A stretch of DNA of 6,428 nucleotides from Dehalococcoidia bacterium (GTDB taxonomy: Bacteria > Chloroflexota > Dehalococcoidia > Dehalococcoidales > G020351185): positions 1 to 6,428 of the forward strand of contig DAOWJL010000032.1 in the NCBI GenBank assembly GCA_030640385.1. Reading direction: 5' to 3'. The notes beneath the pieces are model-generated. The model made no database searches and was not told the origin of the DNA. It saw only the letters and a program-made list of their open reading frames with translations. Within the stretch, counting starts at the first letter, position 1. The number at the start of each line of letters is the position of its first letter. The position numbers were made by a program, and so were the translations under genes. This document shows, in pieces, positions 1 to 5,454 of the stretch.

Positions 1-1473
1 GAAAACCCGGGCATGATATTTCAACCGCCGGTTCTGCTTGCCGGCTATGCCGTTTTTGTCGTCCCCTTTGCCTTTGCCATCGCCGCCCTTATTACCCGCA
101 GGCTGAATACTGACTGGCTGGCGGCAGTAAAACGATGGGCGCTGACAGGCTGGCTCCTGCTGGGGGTGGGTAATTTAATCGGCGCCTGGTGGGCTTACGC
201 CGAGCTGGGCTGGGGTGGCTACTGGGGCTGGGACCCGGTGGAGAACGCCGGGCTGATGCCCTGGCTGGTGGCAACCGCCTTTATACATTCAATTATGATT
301 CAAAAACGAAAAGGGGTACTCAAGCTATGGAGTATGGTGCTTATTATCACTACCTTTATTCTGACCATCTTTGGCACCTTCATCACCCGCAGCGACATCC
401 TCAGTTCGGTGCATACCTTCGGTGAAACGGCCGTCGGCCCCTTTTTCCTTGCCTTTCTTATCATTGCCTCCGCCGGCTCGCTGGCTCTGCTCATCTACCG
501 CCGCAAGGACCTAAAGGACGATGCCGAAGTCGGTACCCTTTTCTCGCGGGAAGGTGCTTTTCTGCTGAACAACATACTGCTGTTTGGCGCCGCCTTCGTT
601 ATCTTCTGGGGCACCATTTTCCCCACCATCTCGGAGGCGGTAAGCGGTACCAGGGTTAGTGTCAATGCATCATATTTCAATCAGGTTGCCATACCCTTCT
701 TGCTGGCTATCGTCCTTCTTTCCGGGATATGTATCCTCATTACCTGGCGGCGAATACCCGTAAAAAAGCTGAGGCTCAATATCCTGTGGCCGCTGATATC
801 AGCGCTGGTGGTGGTTATAACACTGGTAGCTTTCGGCATGCGGCACTGGTATGCGCTGCTTATCTACTTCATATGCACTTTTGTAATCTCGGCTTTATTC
901 TCCCAGTGGTTCCGGGAGGTAACAGCCTTAAGCCGGGTGAAAGCCGTAAGCTGGTTCAAGGCATGCTGGAGCCTGTTTGTGGTAAACAGGAGCCGTTACG
1001 GCGGCTTCATAGTCCATATTGCCATCGTCATAATAGCCATCGGGGTTGTCGGCTCATCACTGTTTGATGTTGAGAGGGAAGCCGAGCTGCTGCCCGGGGA
1101 ATCAATGACCATCAACGACTACACCATTACTTTTGACAGCCTTATTCCCGAAGGCAACGAGCGCAAGATGATAGTCAGCGCCGAACTGGATGTATATGAA
1201 GGTGATGCATTTATTGGCAATATGTATCCGCAAGTGATATTTCACAGCAGCTTTGAGCAACCGGTATCCGAGGTCGCCATTCGCTCTACATTGACTGAAG
1301 ACCTTTACCTTATCCTGGCAAGCTGGGAAGTTATTACCCTGACGGATGGCAGCGAAACTGTACGAGCCGGCCTGGTTGCCCTGGTTAATCCCCTGGTCAT
1401 CTGGATATGGATCGGCGGCGGTATTTTCCTCTTCGGCGGCTTGATCGCCTTCTGGCCCGGACGGAGAGAGTAG
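1..1473 (+). CDS. ccmF: Cytochrome c haem lyase subunit CcmF, 5' end cut by window
   Basis: Integral membrane core of the System I haem ligase, which attaches haem delivered by CcmE to apocytochrome c outside the membrane. The reading frame is open from base 1, so the ATG at 13 is internal. The visible 490 residues are the C-terminal three quarters of a family usually near 650. Visible residues 71-84 carry the haem-handling WWD motif (WGGYWGWDPVENAG). Histidines H96 (AFIHS), H138 (SVHTF) and H339 (FIVHIA) match, by my recall of E. coli CcmF, TM-His1 (H261), P-His2 (H303) and TM-His2 (H491). The position matching P-His1 (H173, in E. coli FHPP) is Gln8 here (FQPP), which is odd. A soluble extracytoplasmic segment (about 356-455) precedes a final helix (about 464-486). 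A 97-base gap follows before ccmA. Family assignment is very secure; the effect of the Gln is unknown. Confidence 0.97.
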   Translation, partial: ENPGMIFQPPVLLAGYAVFVVPFAFAIAALITRRLNTDWLAAVKRWALTGWLLLGVGNLIGAWWAYAELGWGGYWGWDPVENAGLMPWLVATAFIHSIMIQKRKGVLKLWSMVLIITTFILTIFGTFITRSDILSSVHTFGETAVGPFFLAFLIIASAGSLALLIYRRKDLKDDAEVGTLFSREGAFLLNNILLFGAAFVIFWGTIFPTISEAVSGTRVSVNASYFNQVAIPFLLAIVLLSGICILITWRRIPVKKLRLNILWPLISALVVVITLVAFGMRHWYALLIYFICTFVISALFSQWFREVTALSRVKAVSWFKACWSLFVVNRSRYGGFIVHIAIVIIAIGVVGSSLFDVEREAELLPGESMTINDYTITFDSLIPEGNERKMIVSAELDVYEGDAFIGNMYPQVIFHSSFEQPVSEVAIRSTLTEDLYLILASWEVITLTDGSETVRAGLVALVNPLVIWIWIGGGIFLFGGLIAFWPGRRE

Positions 1474-1532
1474 CCCGACACCGGTTAAAACTACTCATGA
1501 CCAGCATTAAATCCGTTCAGCTATATCTCCGT

Positions 1533-1561
1533 TTGCATTAACAGGCTTTTATAAGTAGAAT
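1533..1561 (+). promoter_or_regulatory. Candidate promoter upstream of ccmA
   Basis: TTGCAT (1533-1538), a 17-base spacer and TAGAAT (1556-1561) resemble a housekeeping promoter with a weak -35 and a good -10 (5 of 6 to TATAAT). Transcription would begin near 1568, only about three bases before the ccmA ATG, giving an almost leaderless message. ccmA also lacks a convincing SD sequence, which is consistent. The gene may equally be reached by read-through from ccmF, since I see no terminator in the 97-base gap. Confidence 0.35.
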
Positions 1562-1570
1562 AAAACGGAA

Positions 1571-2311
1571 ATGAAGGCTACCACAAACGAACGGGCGGTA
1601 GAGGTCAAAGGCCTCACCAAGTCTTTTGGTAATCACCTTGCCCTGGGCGGTATTGACTTCATAGTAGAGCCGGGTAAGACACTGGCTATATTCGGGCCCA
1701 ACGGCGCCGGAAAAACCACCCTGATAAAGATACTGGCCAGCATTATGAAACCCACTGCCGGGGAAGTCTTCATTAATGGTTTAGACCTTAACCATAACGC
1801 TGAGGATATACGCTCGCAGATCGGCATAGTTTCCCACCAGACCTTCCTCTACGGTAACCTTACCGCTTATGAGAACCTGCTTTTCTACTGCCGCATGTAT
1901 GATGTTGCCGACTTTAAGCAACGTATCCTCCAGGTCGTCTCTATGGTGGGCATGCAATACCGGTTGCACGACAGGATAGGCACCCTGTCCCGCGGTATGC
2001 AGCAGCGGCTGTCAATCGCCCGCTGCCTGCTGCATAAACCGTCAATCGTGCTGCTTGACGAACCGGAAACGGGTCTTGACCAGCAGGCAACCTCAATGCT
2101 CTGGGGGGCTTTGAGAGAAGATGGTGCGAAAAAACGTACTATCATCTTTACCAGCCACAGCCTAGAGCGGGGGCTCAACGCCTGCGACGACCTGATCATA
2201 TTGAACAGGGGGAAAATTGCCCACCGGCAGCCGAGTATGGATTTAGGCCTGGCTGGTCTTAAAAAAGCTTATCAAAATTGCACAGGGGCCGGTGATGAAA
2301 ACCCTGAATAA
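1571..2311 (+). CDS. ccmA: Cytochrome c biogenesis ABC transporter ATP-binding protein CcmA
   Basis: Cytoplasmic ATPase that works with CcmB (and CcmC) so that ATP hydrolysis releases haem-loaded CcmE from the CcmC complex. In this 246-residue protein the Walker A is GPNGAGKTT (42-50), the ABC signature LSRGMQQR (139-146), Walker B IVLLDE (159-164, catalytic Glu164) and the switch His196 (TSHS). The LSRGMQQRLSIAR signature and DEPETGLD stretch are typical of CcmA rather than of a generic ABC ATPase, and the neighbours ccmB and ccmC confirm it. It is longer than E. coli CcmA (about 207) through an extended C-terminal tail after residue 215, of no recognised function. The ATG at 1571 is the only sensible start: conserved sequence begins at about residue 10. 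Only a poor SD (CGGA, three bases away) precedes it. The last 17 bases overlap ccmB. Confidence 0.95.
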   Translation: MKATTNERAVEVKGLTKSFGNHLALGGIDFIVEPGKTLAIFGPNGAGKTTLIKILASIMKPTAGEVFINGLDLNHNAEDIRSQIGIVSHQTFLYGNLTAYENLLFYCRMYDVADFKQRILQVVSMVGMQYRLHDRIGTLSRGMQQRLSIARCLLHKPSIVLLDEPETGLDQQATSMLWGALREDGAKKRTIIFTSHSLERGLNACDDLIILNRGKIAHRQPSMDLGLAGLKKAYQNCTGAGDENPE

Positions 2312-2966
2312 AGCGCTGGTAATAGCCTGGAAGGATATCCTGTCCGAAACCAGAACCAAGGAGATAATTTCCTCGGTGCTTATCTTTGCCATTCTGGTGA
2401 TTGTTATCTTCAATTTTGCCTTTAGCGGCAGCCAGCAGACGATGATTTCACTTGCCCCGGGTATTCTATGGGTGACCTTTGCCTTTGCCGGAGTGTTAAG
2501 CCTGAACCGCGCTTTCATTCAGGAGAAGGATGATGATTGCCTTGAAGGATTGATGGTGTGTCCGGTCAGCCGAGAGACAATCTACCTGGGCAAGATGCTG
2601 GGCAGCCTGTTCTTTATGCTTTTTATTGAAGCTATCGTACTGCCTGTATTCGCCCTGCTTTTCAATGTCAATGTTATCTCCCTGCCGTTGATAACGATAA
2701 CGGTGCTGACCACGATTGGCTTTGTAGCCGTCGGCACCTTATTCTCTGCCCTGGCGGTTAATACGAAGGCACGCGAGATGGTACTGCCCATTCTCTTCTT
2801 TCCTATAGTCACCCCGATAATCATCTCAGCAGTCAGCGCTTCCGGGCTGGCACTGGGTGGCGAATCCTGGGGCAGCATCACTTACTGGCTGGGCATAATC
2901 GCCGCCTTTGATGTAATTTTCCTGGTGGTTTCGTATCTTGTATTCTCCTTTGTAATAGAGGAGTAA
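2295..2966 (+). CDS. ccmB: Haem exporter permease CcmB
   Basis: Membrane subunit of the CcmAB transporter of System I cytochrome c maturation. The 223-residue product has six predicted helices (about 26-43, 55-73, 98-122, 130-154, 163-186, 197-221). A cytoplasmic loop after helix 2 (RAFIQEKDDDCLEGL, 72-86) matches the region where CcmB proteins carry an acidic F-x-x-E/D-x-x-D/E-x-x-L segment. Length agrees with the family (about 220). I chose ATG 2295 over GTG 2292: the SD AGGGG at 2284-2288 is six bases from the ATG but only three from the GTG. The start lies inside the end of ccmA in another frame, which suggests translational coupling and a fixed CcmA:CcmB ratio. ccmC follows after 15 bases. 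Confidence 0.93.
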   Translation: MKTLNKALVIAWKDILSETRTKEIISSVLIFAILVIVIFNFAFSGSQQTMISLAPGILWVTFAFAGVLSLNRAFIQEKDDDCLEGLMVCPVSRETIYLGKMLGSLFFMLFIEAIVLPVFALLFNVNVISLPLITITVLTTIGFVAVGTLFSALAVNTKAREMVLPILFFPIVTPIIISAVSASGLALGGESWGSITYWLGIIAAFDVIFLVVSYLVFSFVIEE

Positions 2967-2981
2967 ACTAAGGAGGGGTCT

Positions 2982-3629
2982 ATGAAAATTAAGATACTAC
3001 TTGGCGTAAGCAGTGTATTTATGCTGGTTGCCCTGTATATGGTGTTTATCTTCGCCCCCGATACAGAATCGGGCGTTGTCCAGCGGATTTTCTATTTTCA
3101 CATTCCGCTGGCATGGATTGCCTTCCTCGCCTTTTTTGTCGTTTTCGGCAGCAGCATAATGTATCTCTGGAAGCGGGATAAAAAATGGGATGCCATCGCC
3201 AGTTCCTCGGCTGAAGTGGGGCTGGTTTTCACCACCCTGTTTCTGCTTACCGGCTCTATCTGGGCAAAACCAGAGTGGGGAGTCTGGTGGACCTGGGATT
3301 CACGCCTCACCTCATCACTCATCCTGTGGCTGATTTATATCGCCTATTTTATAGTCCGTTCCTATATCAGCGAAGAGGGGCAACGCGCCCGTTTTTCATC
3401 CGTTATCGGTATTATCGGTTTTATAGACGTGCCTATTGTTGTTATTACTATCTTCTTGTGGCGGACTACTCACCCACGCATAGAAGCGATGGATCCGAGA
3501 GTAACAGCTACTCTTATGGTTTCCATCGCCGCTTTTACGGCTTTGTATCTTCTTCTGTTCGCGCAAAGGATTGCGATGAAGCAGGATGAAGACAAACTGA
3601 ATAAGTTGAAGGCATTTTTAAGGAGGTAA
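2982..3629 (+). CDS. ccmC: Haem handling protein CcmC
   Basis: Membrane protein that displays haem through its WWD domain and passes it to the chaperone CcmE. The 215-residue product has about six helices. The WWD motif is at 99-106 (WGVWWTWD), followed by SRLTSSLILW. The two external haem-ligand histidines of the family are both present: His40 in FYFHIPLAW (E. coli H60) and His164 in RTTHPR (E. coli H184). The slightly short length (E. coli about 245) comes from compact ends. A strong SD, AAGGAGGGG at 2970-2978, sits three bases before the ATG. CcsA/ResC of System II shares the WWD fold, but the size, histidine spacing and ccmAB context favour CcmC. The end of the gene carries the SD of the ccmD-like gene. 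Confidence 0.95.
   Translation: MKIKILLGVSSVFMLVALYMVFIFAPDTESGVVQRIFYFHIPLAWIAFLAFFVVFGSSIMYLWKRDKKWDAIASSSAEVGLVFTTLFLLTGSIWAKPEWGVWWTWDSRLTSSLILWLIYIAYFIVRSYISEEGQRARFSSVIGIIGFIDVPIVVITIFLWRTTHPRIEAMDPRVTATLMVSIAAFTALYLLLFAQRIAMKQDEDKLNKLKAFLRR
3620..3627 (+). promoter_or_regulatory. Shine-Dalgarno of the ccmD-like gene, inside the end of ccmC
   Basis: AAGGAGGT is close to a perfect anti-SD complement and lies seven bases before the ATG at 3635. It overlaps the last two arginine codons (AGG AGG) and the first base of the TAA of ccmC. Ribosomes ending ccmC would be delivered straight to the small gene. Its strength supports the 48-codon frame being a real gene. Confidence 0.8.
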
Positions 3630-3634
3630 CCGAA

Positions 3635-3781
3635 ATGGATAATCTGGGTTATTTATTTGCCGCATTCGCCGTAATCTGGGTCGGGTTATTTGTTTATATC
3701 CTGGTTCTCACTCAGAAGCAACGGCAATTGAGGCGTGATATTGACTGGCTTAAAGAGACGTCGGAAAAAGAGGCGAAATAG
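3635..3781 (+). CDS. ccmD: Small CcmD-like membrane protein (48 residues)
   Basis: A 48-residue protein beginning MDNLGYLFAAFAVIWVGLF: a short external N-terminus, one helix (about 5-26), then a charged, probably helical cytoplasmic tail (QKQRQLRRDIDWLKETSEKEAK). This is the layout of CcmD, a single-helix partner of CcmC that helps release haem-loaded CcmE. It fits the alternative short CcmD family of non-proteobacteria (Y-x-F-A-A near the start, an aromatic-rich helix, then an R/Q-rich stretch and a W-L-K motif) better than E. coli CcmD. The gene sits directly after ccmC with a five-base gap and an excellent SD. It is the last gene of the cluster and ends 13 bases before the convergent rhomboid gene. 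Function rests on size, topology and position. Confidence 0.82.
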   Translation: MDNLGYLFAAFAVIWVGLFVYILVLTQKQRQLRRDIDWLKETSEKEAK

Positions 3782-3789
3782 ATTCTATC

Positions 3790-3821
3790 GGGGGCTAAAC
3801 GTAGTAGCGTCCCCTGCCTTT
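3790..3821 (+). terminator. Candidate terminator hairpin after the ccm cluster
   Basis: GGGGGCTA (3790-3797) can pair with TAGC and CCCC (3805-3808 and 3811-3814), with a two-base bulge (GT) and a seven-base loop. TGCCTTT follows, a poor U-tract. It begins eight bases after the ccmD-like stop codon and includes the stop codon of the opposite-strand rhomboid gene (CTA, 3795-3797). The position fits an end for the ccm message; the weak U-tract keeps confidence modest. Confidence 0.4.
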
Positions 3822-4382
3822 GAAGATATAACCTACGACAAGCCCGAAGAGAAAGCCACCTAGATGAGCCTGCCAAGCTATATTTGAGAATGCATTCAGC
3901 ATCGGTAATACCGTCAGGATAATAAAAATACCAACCACTGCCACCCATAACGGCATCGGTACCGGTATGGGGAAGATTATTACCCTCAGTTTAGGAGCCA
4001 TTACCGTTAGCACCCCACCCAGGGCAAAGACAGCCCCCGAAGCACCAACAGCCAGAGCCGCCGAGTTCGGGTTAAGCAGCGTGCCCAGCAGCACGAAAAA
4101 AACGCCACCCACGAGACCACCGCCCAGGTAAACCATCAACAAGCGCCCGCTGCCGATTAAACGGTTGAGGAAGCTGCCAAAAAAGTAAAGGGTTATCATA
4201 TTAGTGAACAGGTGAAAGAAACCAGCGTGGACAAACATGCTGGTAACCAAACCCCAGGGATAGTCAATGAAGAGCTCGGCTGGTGAATACAGAGCAAGTT
4301 CAGAAGCCAGCCCCGGCGATATAGAGGTAGCTATGGCTATTCCTATATTAAGTGAAATAATTACCAGAATCGGATTCATCAT
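3795..4382 (-). CDS. Rhomboid family intramembrane serine protease
   Basis: Polytopic membrane protease that cleaves transmembrane segments of client proteins within the bilayer. The 195-residue product has six predicted helices, the minimal bacterial rhomboid core. Catalytic Ser115 lies in GASGA (113-117) and catalytic His173 in AHLGG. The oxyanion-hole pair is His57 and Asn61 in HLFTN, matching GlpG H150 and N154. A positively charged tail (KGRGR) ends the protein. All key residues are present, so it should be active; the substrate cannot be told. Start: two adjacent ATGs (4382 and 4379) are preceded immediately by an in-frame TGA, so no longer form exists. There is no clear SD; a promoter candidate lies just upstream and implies a nearly leaderless message. 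The gene converges on the ccm cluster and is probably transcribed alone. Confidence 0.94.
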   Translation of the reverse strand: MMNPILVIISLNIGIAIATSISPGLASELALYSPAELFIDYPWGLVTSMFVHAGFFHLFTNMITLYFFGSFLNRLIGSGRLLMVYLGGGLVGGVFFVLLGTLLNPNSAALAVGASGAVFALGGVLTVMAPKLRVIIFPIPVPMPLWVAVVGIFIILTVLPMLNAFSNIAWQAHLGGFLFGLVVGYIFKGRGRYYV

Positions 4383-4390
4383 ACTACTTC

Positions 4391-4420
4391 ATAATAGCAG
4401 CTAGGCCTGGTTTATGGCAA
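4391..4420 (-). promoter_or_regulatory. Candidate promoter of the rhomboid gene
   Basis: Read on the minus strand: TTGCCA (4420-4415, 5 of 6 to TTGACA), an 18-base spacer and TATTAT (4396-4391, 5 of 6 to TATAAT). The expected start of transcription, near 4384, is about two bases before the ATG at 4382. This agrees with the lack of an SD and suggests a leaderless or nearly leaderless transcript. Confidence 0.55.
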
Positions 4421-4441
4421 ATGTTGTTTCTTAAAATCCAT

Positions 4442-4493
4442 CCCCCTTTCTTATTTTCCAGTCTAACATCAAACTGGACTCGTTTTCGGGGGG
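4442..4493. repeat. Nested inverted repeat in the divergent intergenic region
   Basis: A run of five C (4442-4446) and a run of six G (4488-4493) flank a perfect six-base inverted repeat, TCCAGT (4457-4462) and ACTGGA (4473-4478), with a ten-base loop. It lies between the two divergent promoter candidates, so neither candidate transcript would include it. It may be a protein-binding site or chance; no function is assigned. Confidence 0.35.
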
Positions 4494-4511
4494 CAGGTCA
4501 ATTAAATTAAC

Positions 4512-4541
4512 TTGACAAATATGATTTATTTTGTCTACAAT
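4512..4541 (+). promoter_or_regulatory. Promoter of the xdhC-membrane protein operon
   Basis: A perfect -35 TTGACA (4512-4517), an 18-base spacer and TACAAT (4536-4541, 5 of 6) form the best housekeeping-type promoter in the window. An AT-rich stretch (4500-4510) lies just upstream, where an UP element would be. Transcription would start near 4548, giving a leader of about 54 bases that ends with a proper SD. The open frame upstream of the xdhC ATG is therefore untranslated leader and promoter. Confidence 0.72.
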
Positions 4542-4566
4542 GTCATATATTTATCGGTTTTGTCAA
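4512..4566. promoter_or_regulatory. Inverted repeats over the xdhC promoter, possible operator
   Basis: TTGACAAA (4512-4519), which contains the -35 box, has an exact inverted copy TTTGTCAA at 4559-4566 in the leader. A second inverted partner, TTTGTC (4530-4535), lies in the spacer just before the -10. ATATGA (4519-4524) and TCATAT (4543-4548) form a further pair over the expected start site. This placement suits a repressor operator. The region is AT-rich, so some matches may be chance, and no specific regulator family is recognised. Confidence 0.35.
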
Positions 4567-4584
4567 CACATAAAAATTGCTTTC

Positions 4585-4591
4585 AGGAGGT
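4585..4591 (+). promoter_or_regulatory. Shine-Dalgarno deciding the xdhC start
   Basis: AGGAGGT ends ten bases before the ATG at 4602. It fixes the start there rather than at the in-frame TTG at 4512, which is the first three bases of the -35 box. The spacing is slightly long but usable. Confidence 0.75.
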
Positions 4592-4601
4592 CTCAAATAT
4601 T

Positions 4602-5405
4602 ATGGAAGATATCTATGAAGAGATTGTTAGGATCAGGAATGAGGGTGATAAGGCAGCATTAGCAACTGTCGTTCAGGTTAAGGGTTCAACTCCACGATCT
4701 AAAGGATCTAAAATGCTTATCAGGAGCGATGGTTCTTTTTTAGGTTCAATCGGAGGCGGTTGTTTAGAGGGTGAGGTGTGGGAGGCGGCAATGAAGGTAA
4801 TCAAAGAGGAAACTCCCCAAATGTTAGATTTCGATCTTACCGGGAGGAAAGAAACCAAGGAGGGCTTGATCTGTGGCGGTATCATGAAAATACTTATCGA
4901 GCCGATAATATCTCAGCCAACGGTATATATTTTTGGAGCCGGTTACATAGGTTTCGCTATCTCAAAGATTGCCAGTATGACTGGCTTTAAGATCGTTGTA
5001 ATTGACGATCGCCCCGCTTATGCTAACTCTGACAGATTTCCTGAAGCTGACGAATTTTTTGTTGATGATCCGGCGACAGTGGTTCCTAAGCTGGGGATTA
5101 ACAAGAACTCATATATAATTATCGCTTGCCGAGGTCACCTCGAAGACCAGCGAGTATTAGAACAGGCTGTTAAAACGACAGCCGCTTATATTGGTATGCT
5201 GGGTAGCAAGAAAAAGGTTAAGACTGTCTTCTCAAACCTTAAAGCAAATGGAGTCACTCAGAAAATGCTGGAGGTGATACATGCACCTATTGGATTACCT
5301 ATTGTTACAGAGACTCCAGAGGAGATAGCAGTCAGCATTATGGCCGAAATCATTGATTTCAGAAGGCGGGGTACATCCTCAACCAGACCAGCCTTTAAGA
5401 ATTAA
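4602..5405 (+). CDS. xdhC: XdhC/CoxI family molybdenum hydroxylase maturation protein
   Basis: Members bind molybdenum cofactor, assist its sulfuration and insert it into xanthine dehydrogenase or CO dehydrogenase-type enzymes in the cytoplasm. In this 267-residue protein the N-terminal XdhC/CoxI domain (about 8-70) has the GSTPR (28-32) and GSIGGGCLEGEV (48-59, Cys54) motifs. A linker (71-105) leads to a C-terminal Rossmann-like domain (about 106-255) with GAGYIG (112-117) and DDRPAYANSDRFPEAD (135-150). It also has RGHLEDQRVL (177-186), GMLGSKKK (198-205) and the family's closing segment HAPIGLPIVTETPEEIA (227-243). Length is normal for a two-domain member. Its own strong promoter and SD precede it, and a membrane-protein gene follows after 49 bases. 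No molybdenum hydroxylase gene is in the window, so the client enzyme is unknown. The family call is secure; the xdhC symbol names the family, not a proven partner. Confidence 0.92.
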   Translation: MEDIYEEIVRIRNEGDKAALATVVQVKGSTPRSKGSKMLIRSDGSFLGSIGGGCLEGEVWEAAMKVIKEETPQMLDFDLTGRKETKEGLICGGIMKILIEPIISQPTVYIFGAGYIGFAISKIASMTGFKIVVIDDRPAYANSDRFPEADEFFVDDPATVVPKLGINKNSYIIIACRGHLEDQRVLEQAVKTTAAYIGMLGSKKKVKTVFSNLKANGVTQKMLEVIHAPIGLPIVTETPEEIAVSIMAEIIDFRRRGTSSTRPAFKN

Positions 5406-5411
5406 TACTAC

Positions 5412-5441
5412 TTTATTTCCATAGTACAAGAGAGAAATAAA
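5412..5441 (+). repeat. AT-rich inverted repeat just before the membrane-protein SD
   Basis: TTTATTTC (5412-5419) and GAAATAAA (5434-5441) are exact inverted copies around a 14-base loop. The right arm ends two bases before the SD GGGAGG (5444-5449). A weak hairpin here could attenuate or tune translation of the second gene, but every pair except one is A-T, so it may mean little. Confidence 0.3.
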
Positions 5442-5454
5442 AAGGGAGGAACCG

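Noticed and set aside
729..1067. 112-codon open frame inside ccmF, same strand
   Set aside because: It lies wholly within the coding sequence of a secure gene, with no SD and no recognisable protein features.
1474..1570. Possible terminator between ccmF and ccmA
   Set aside because: Only very short palindromes such as ACCGGT occur, with no stable stem and U-tract.
1885..2199. 104-codon minus-strand frame opposite ccmA
   Set aside because: Antisense shadow of conserved ABC-transporter motifs, with no promoter or SD.
2582..2881. 99-codon minus-strand frame opposite ccmB
   Set aside because: Antisense shadow of a secure membrane-protein gene, with no supporting signals.
3275..3589. 104-codon open frame inside ccmC, same strand
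   Set aside because: Shifted reading of ccmC; the translation is Tyr/Arg-rich and unlike a real protein.
4412..4441. Nine-codon minus-strand frame (MDFKKQHLP) upstream of the rhomboid gene
   Set aside because: Its G-rich SD-like run directly abuts the ATG with no spacing, and it overlaps the rhomboid -35 box, so a leader peptide is unlikely.
4512..4601. Thirty-codon N-terminal extension of the xdhC frame starting at a TTG
   Set aside because: The TTG is part of a consensus -35 box, the segment spans the promoter and leader, and a good SD precedes the ATG at 4602 where family similarity begins.
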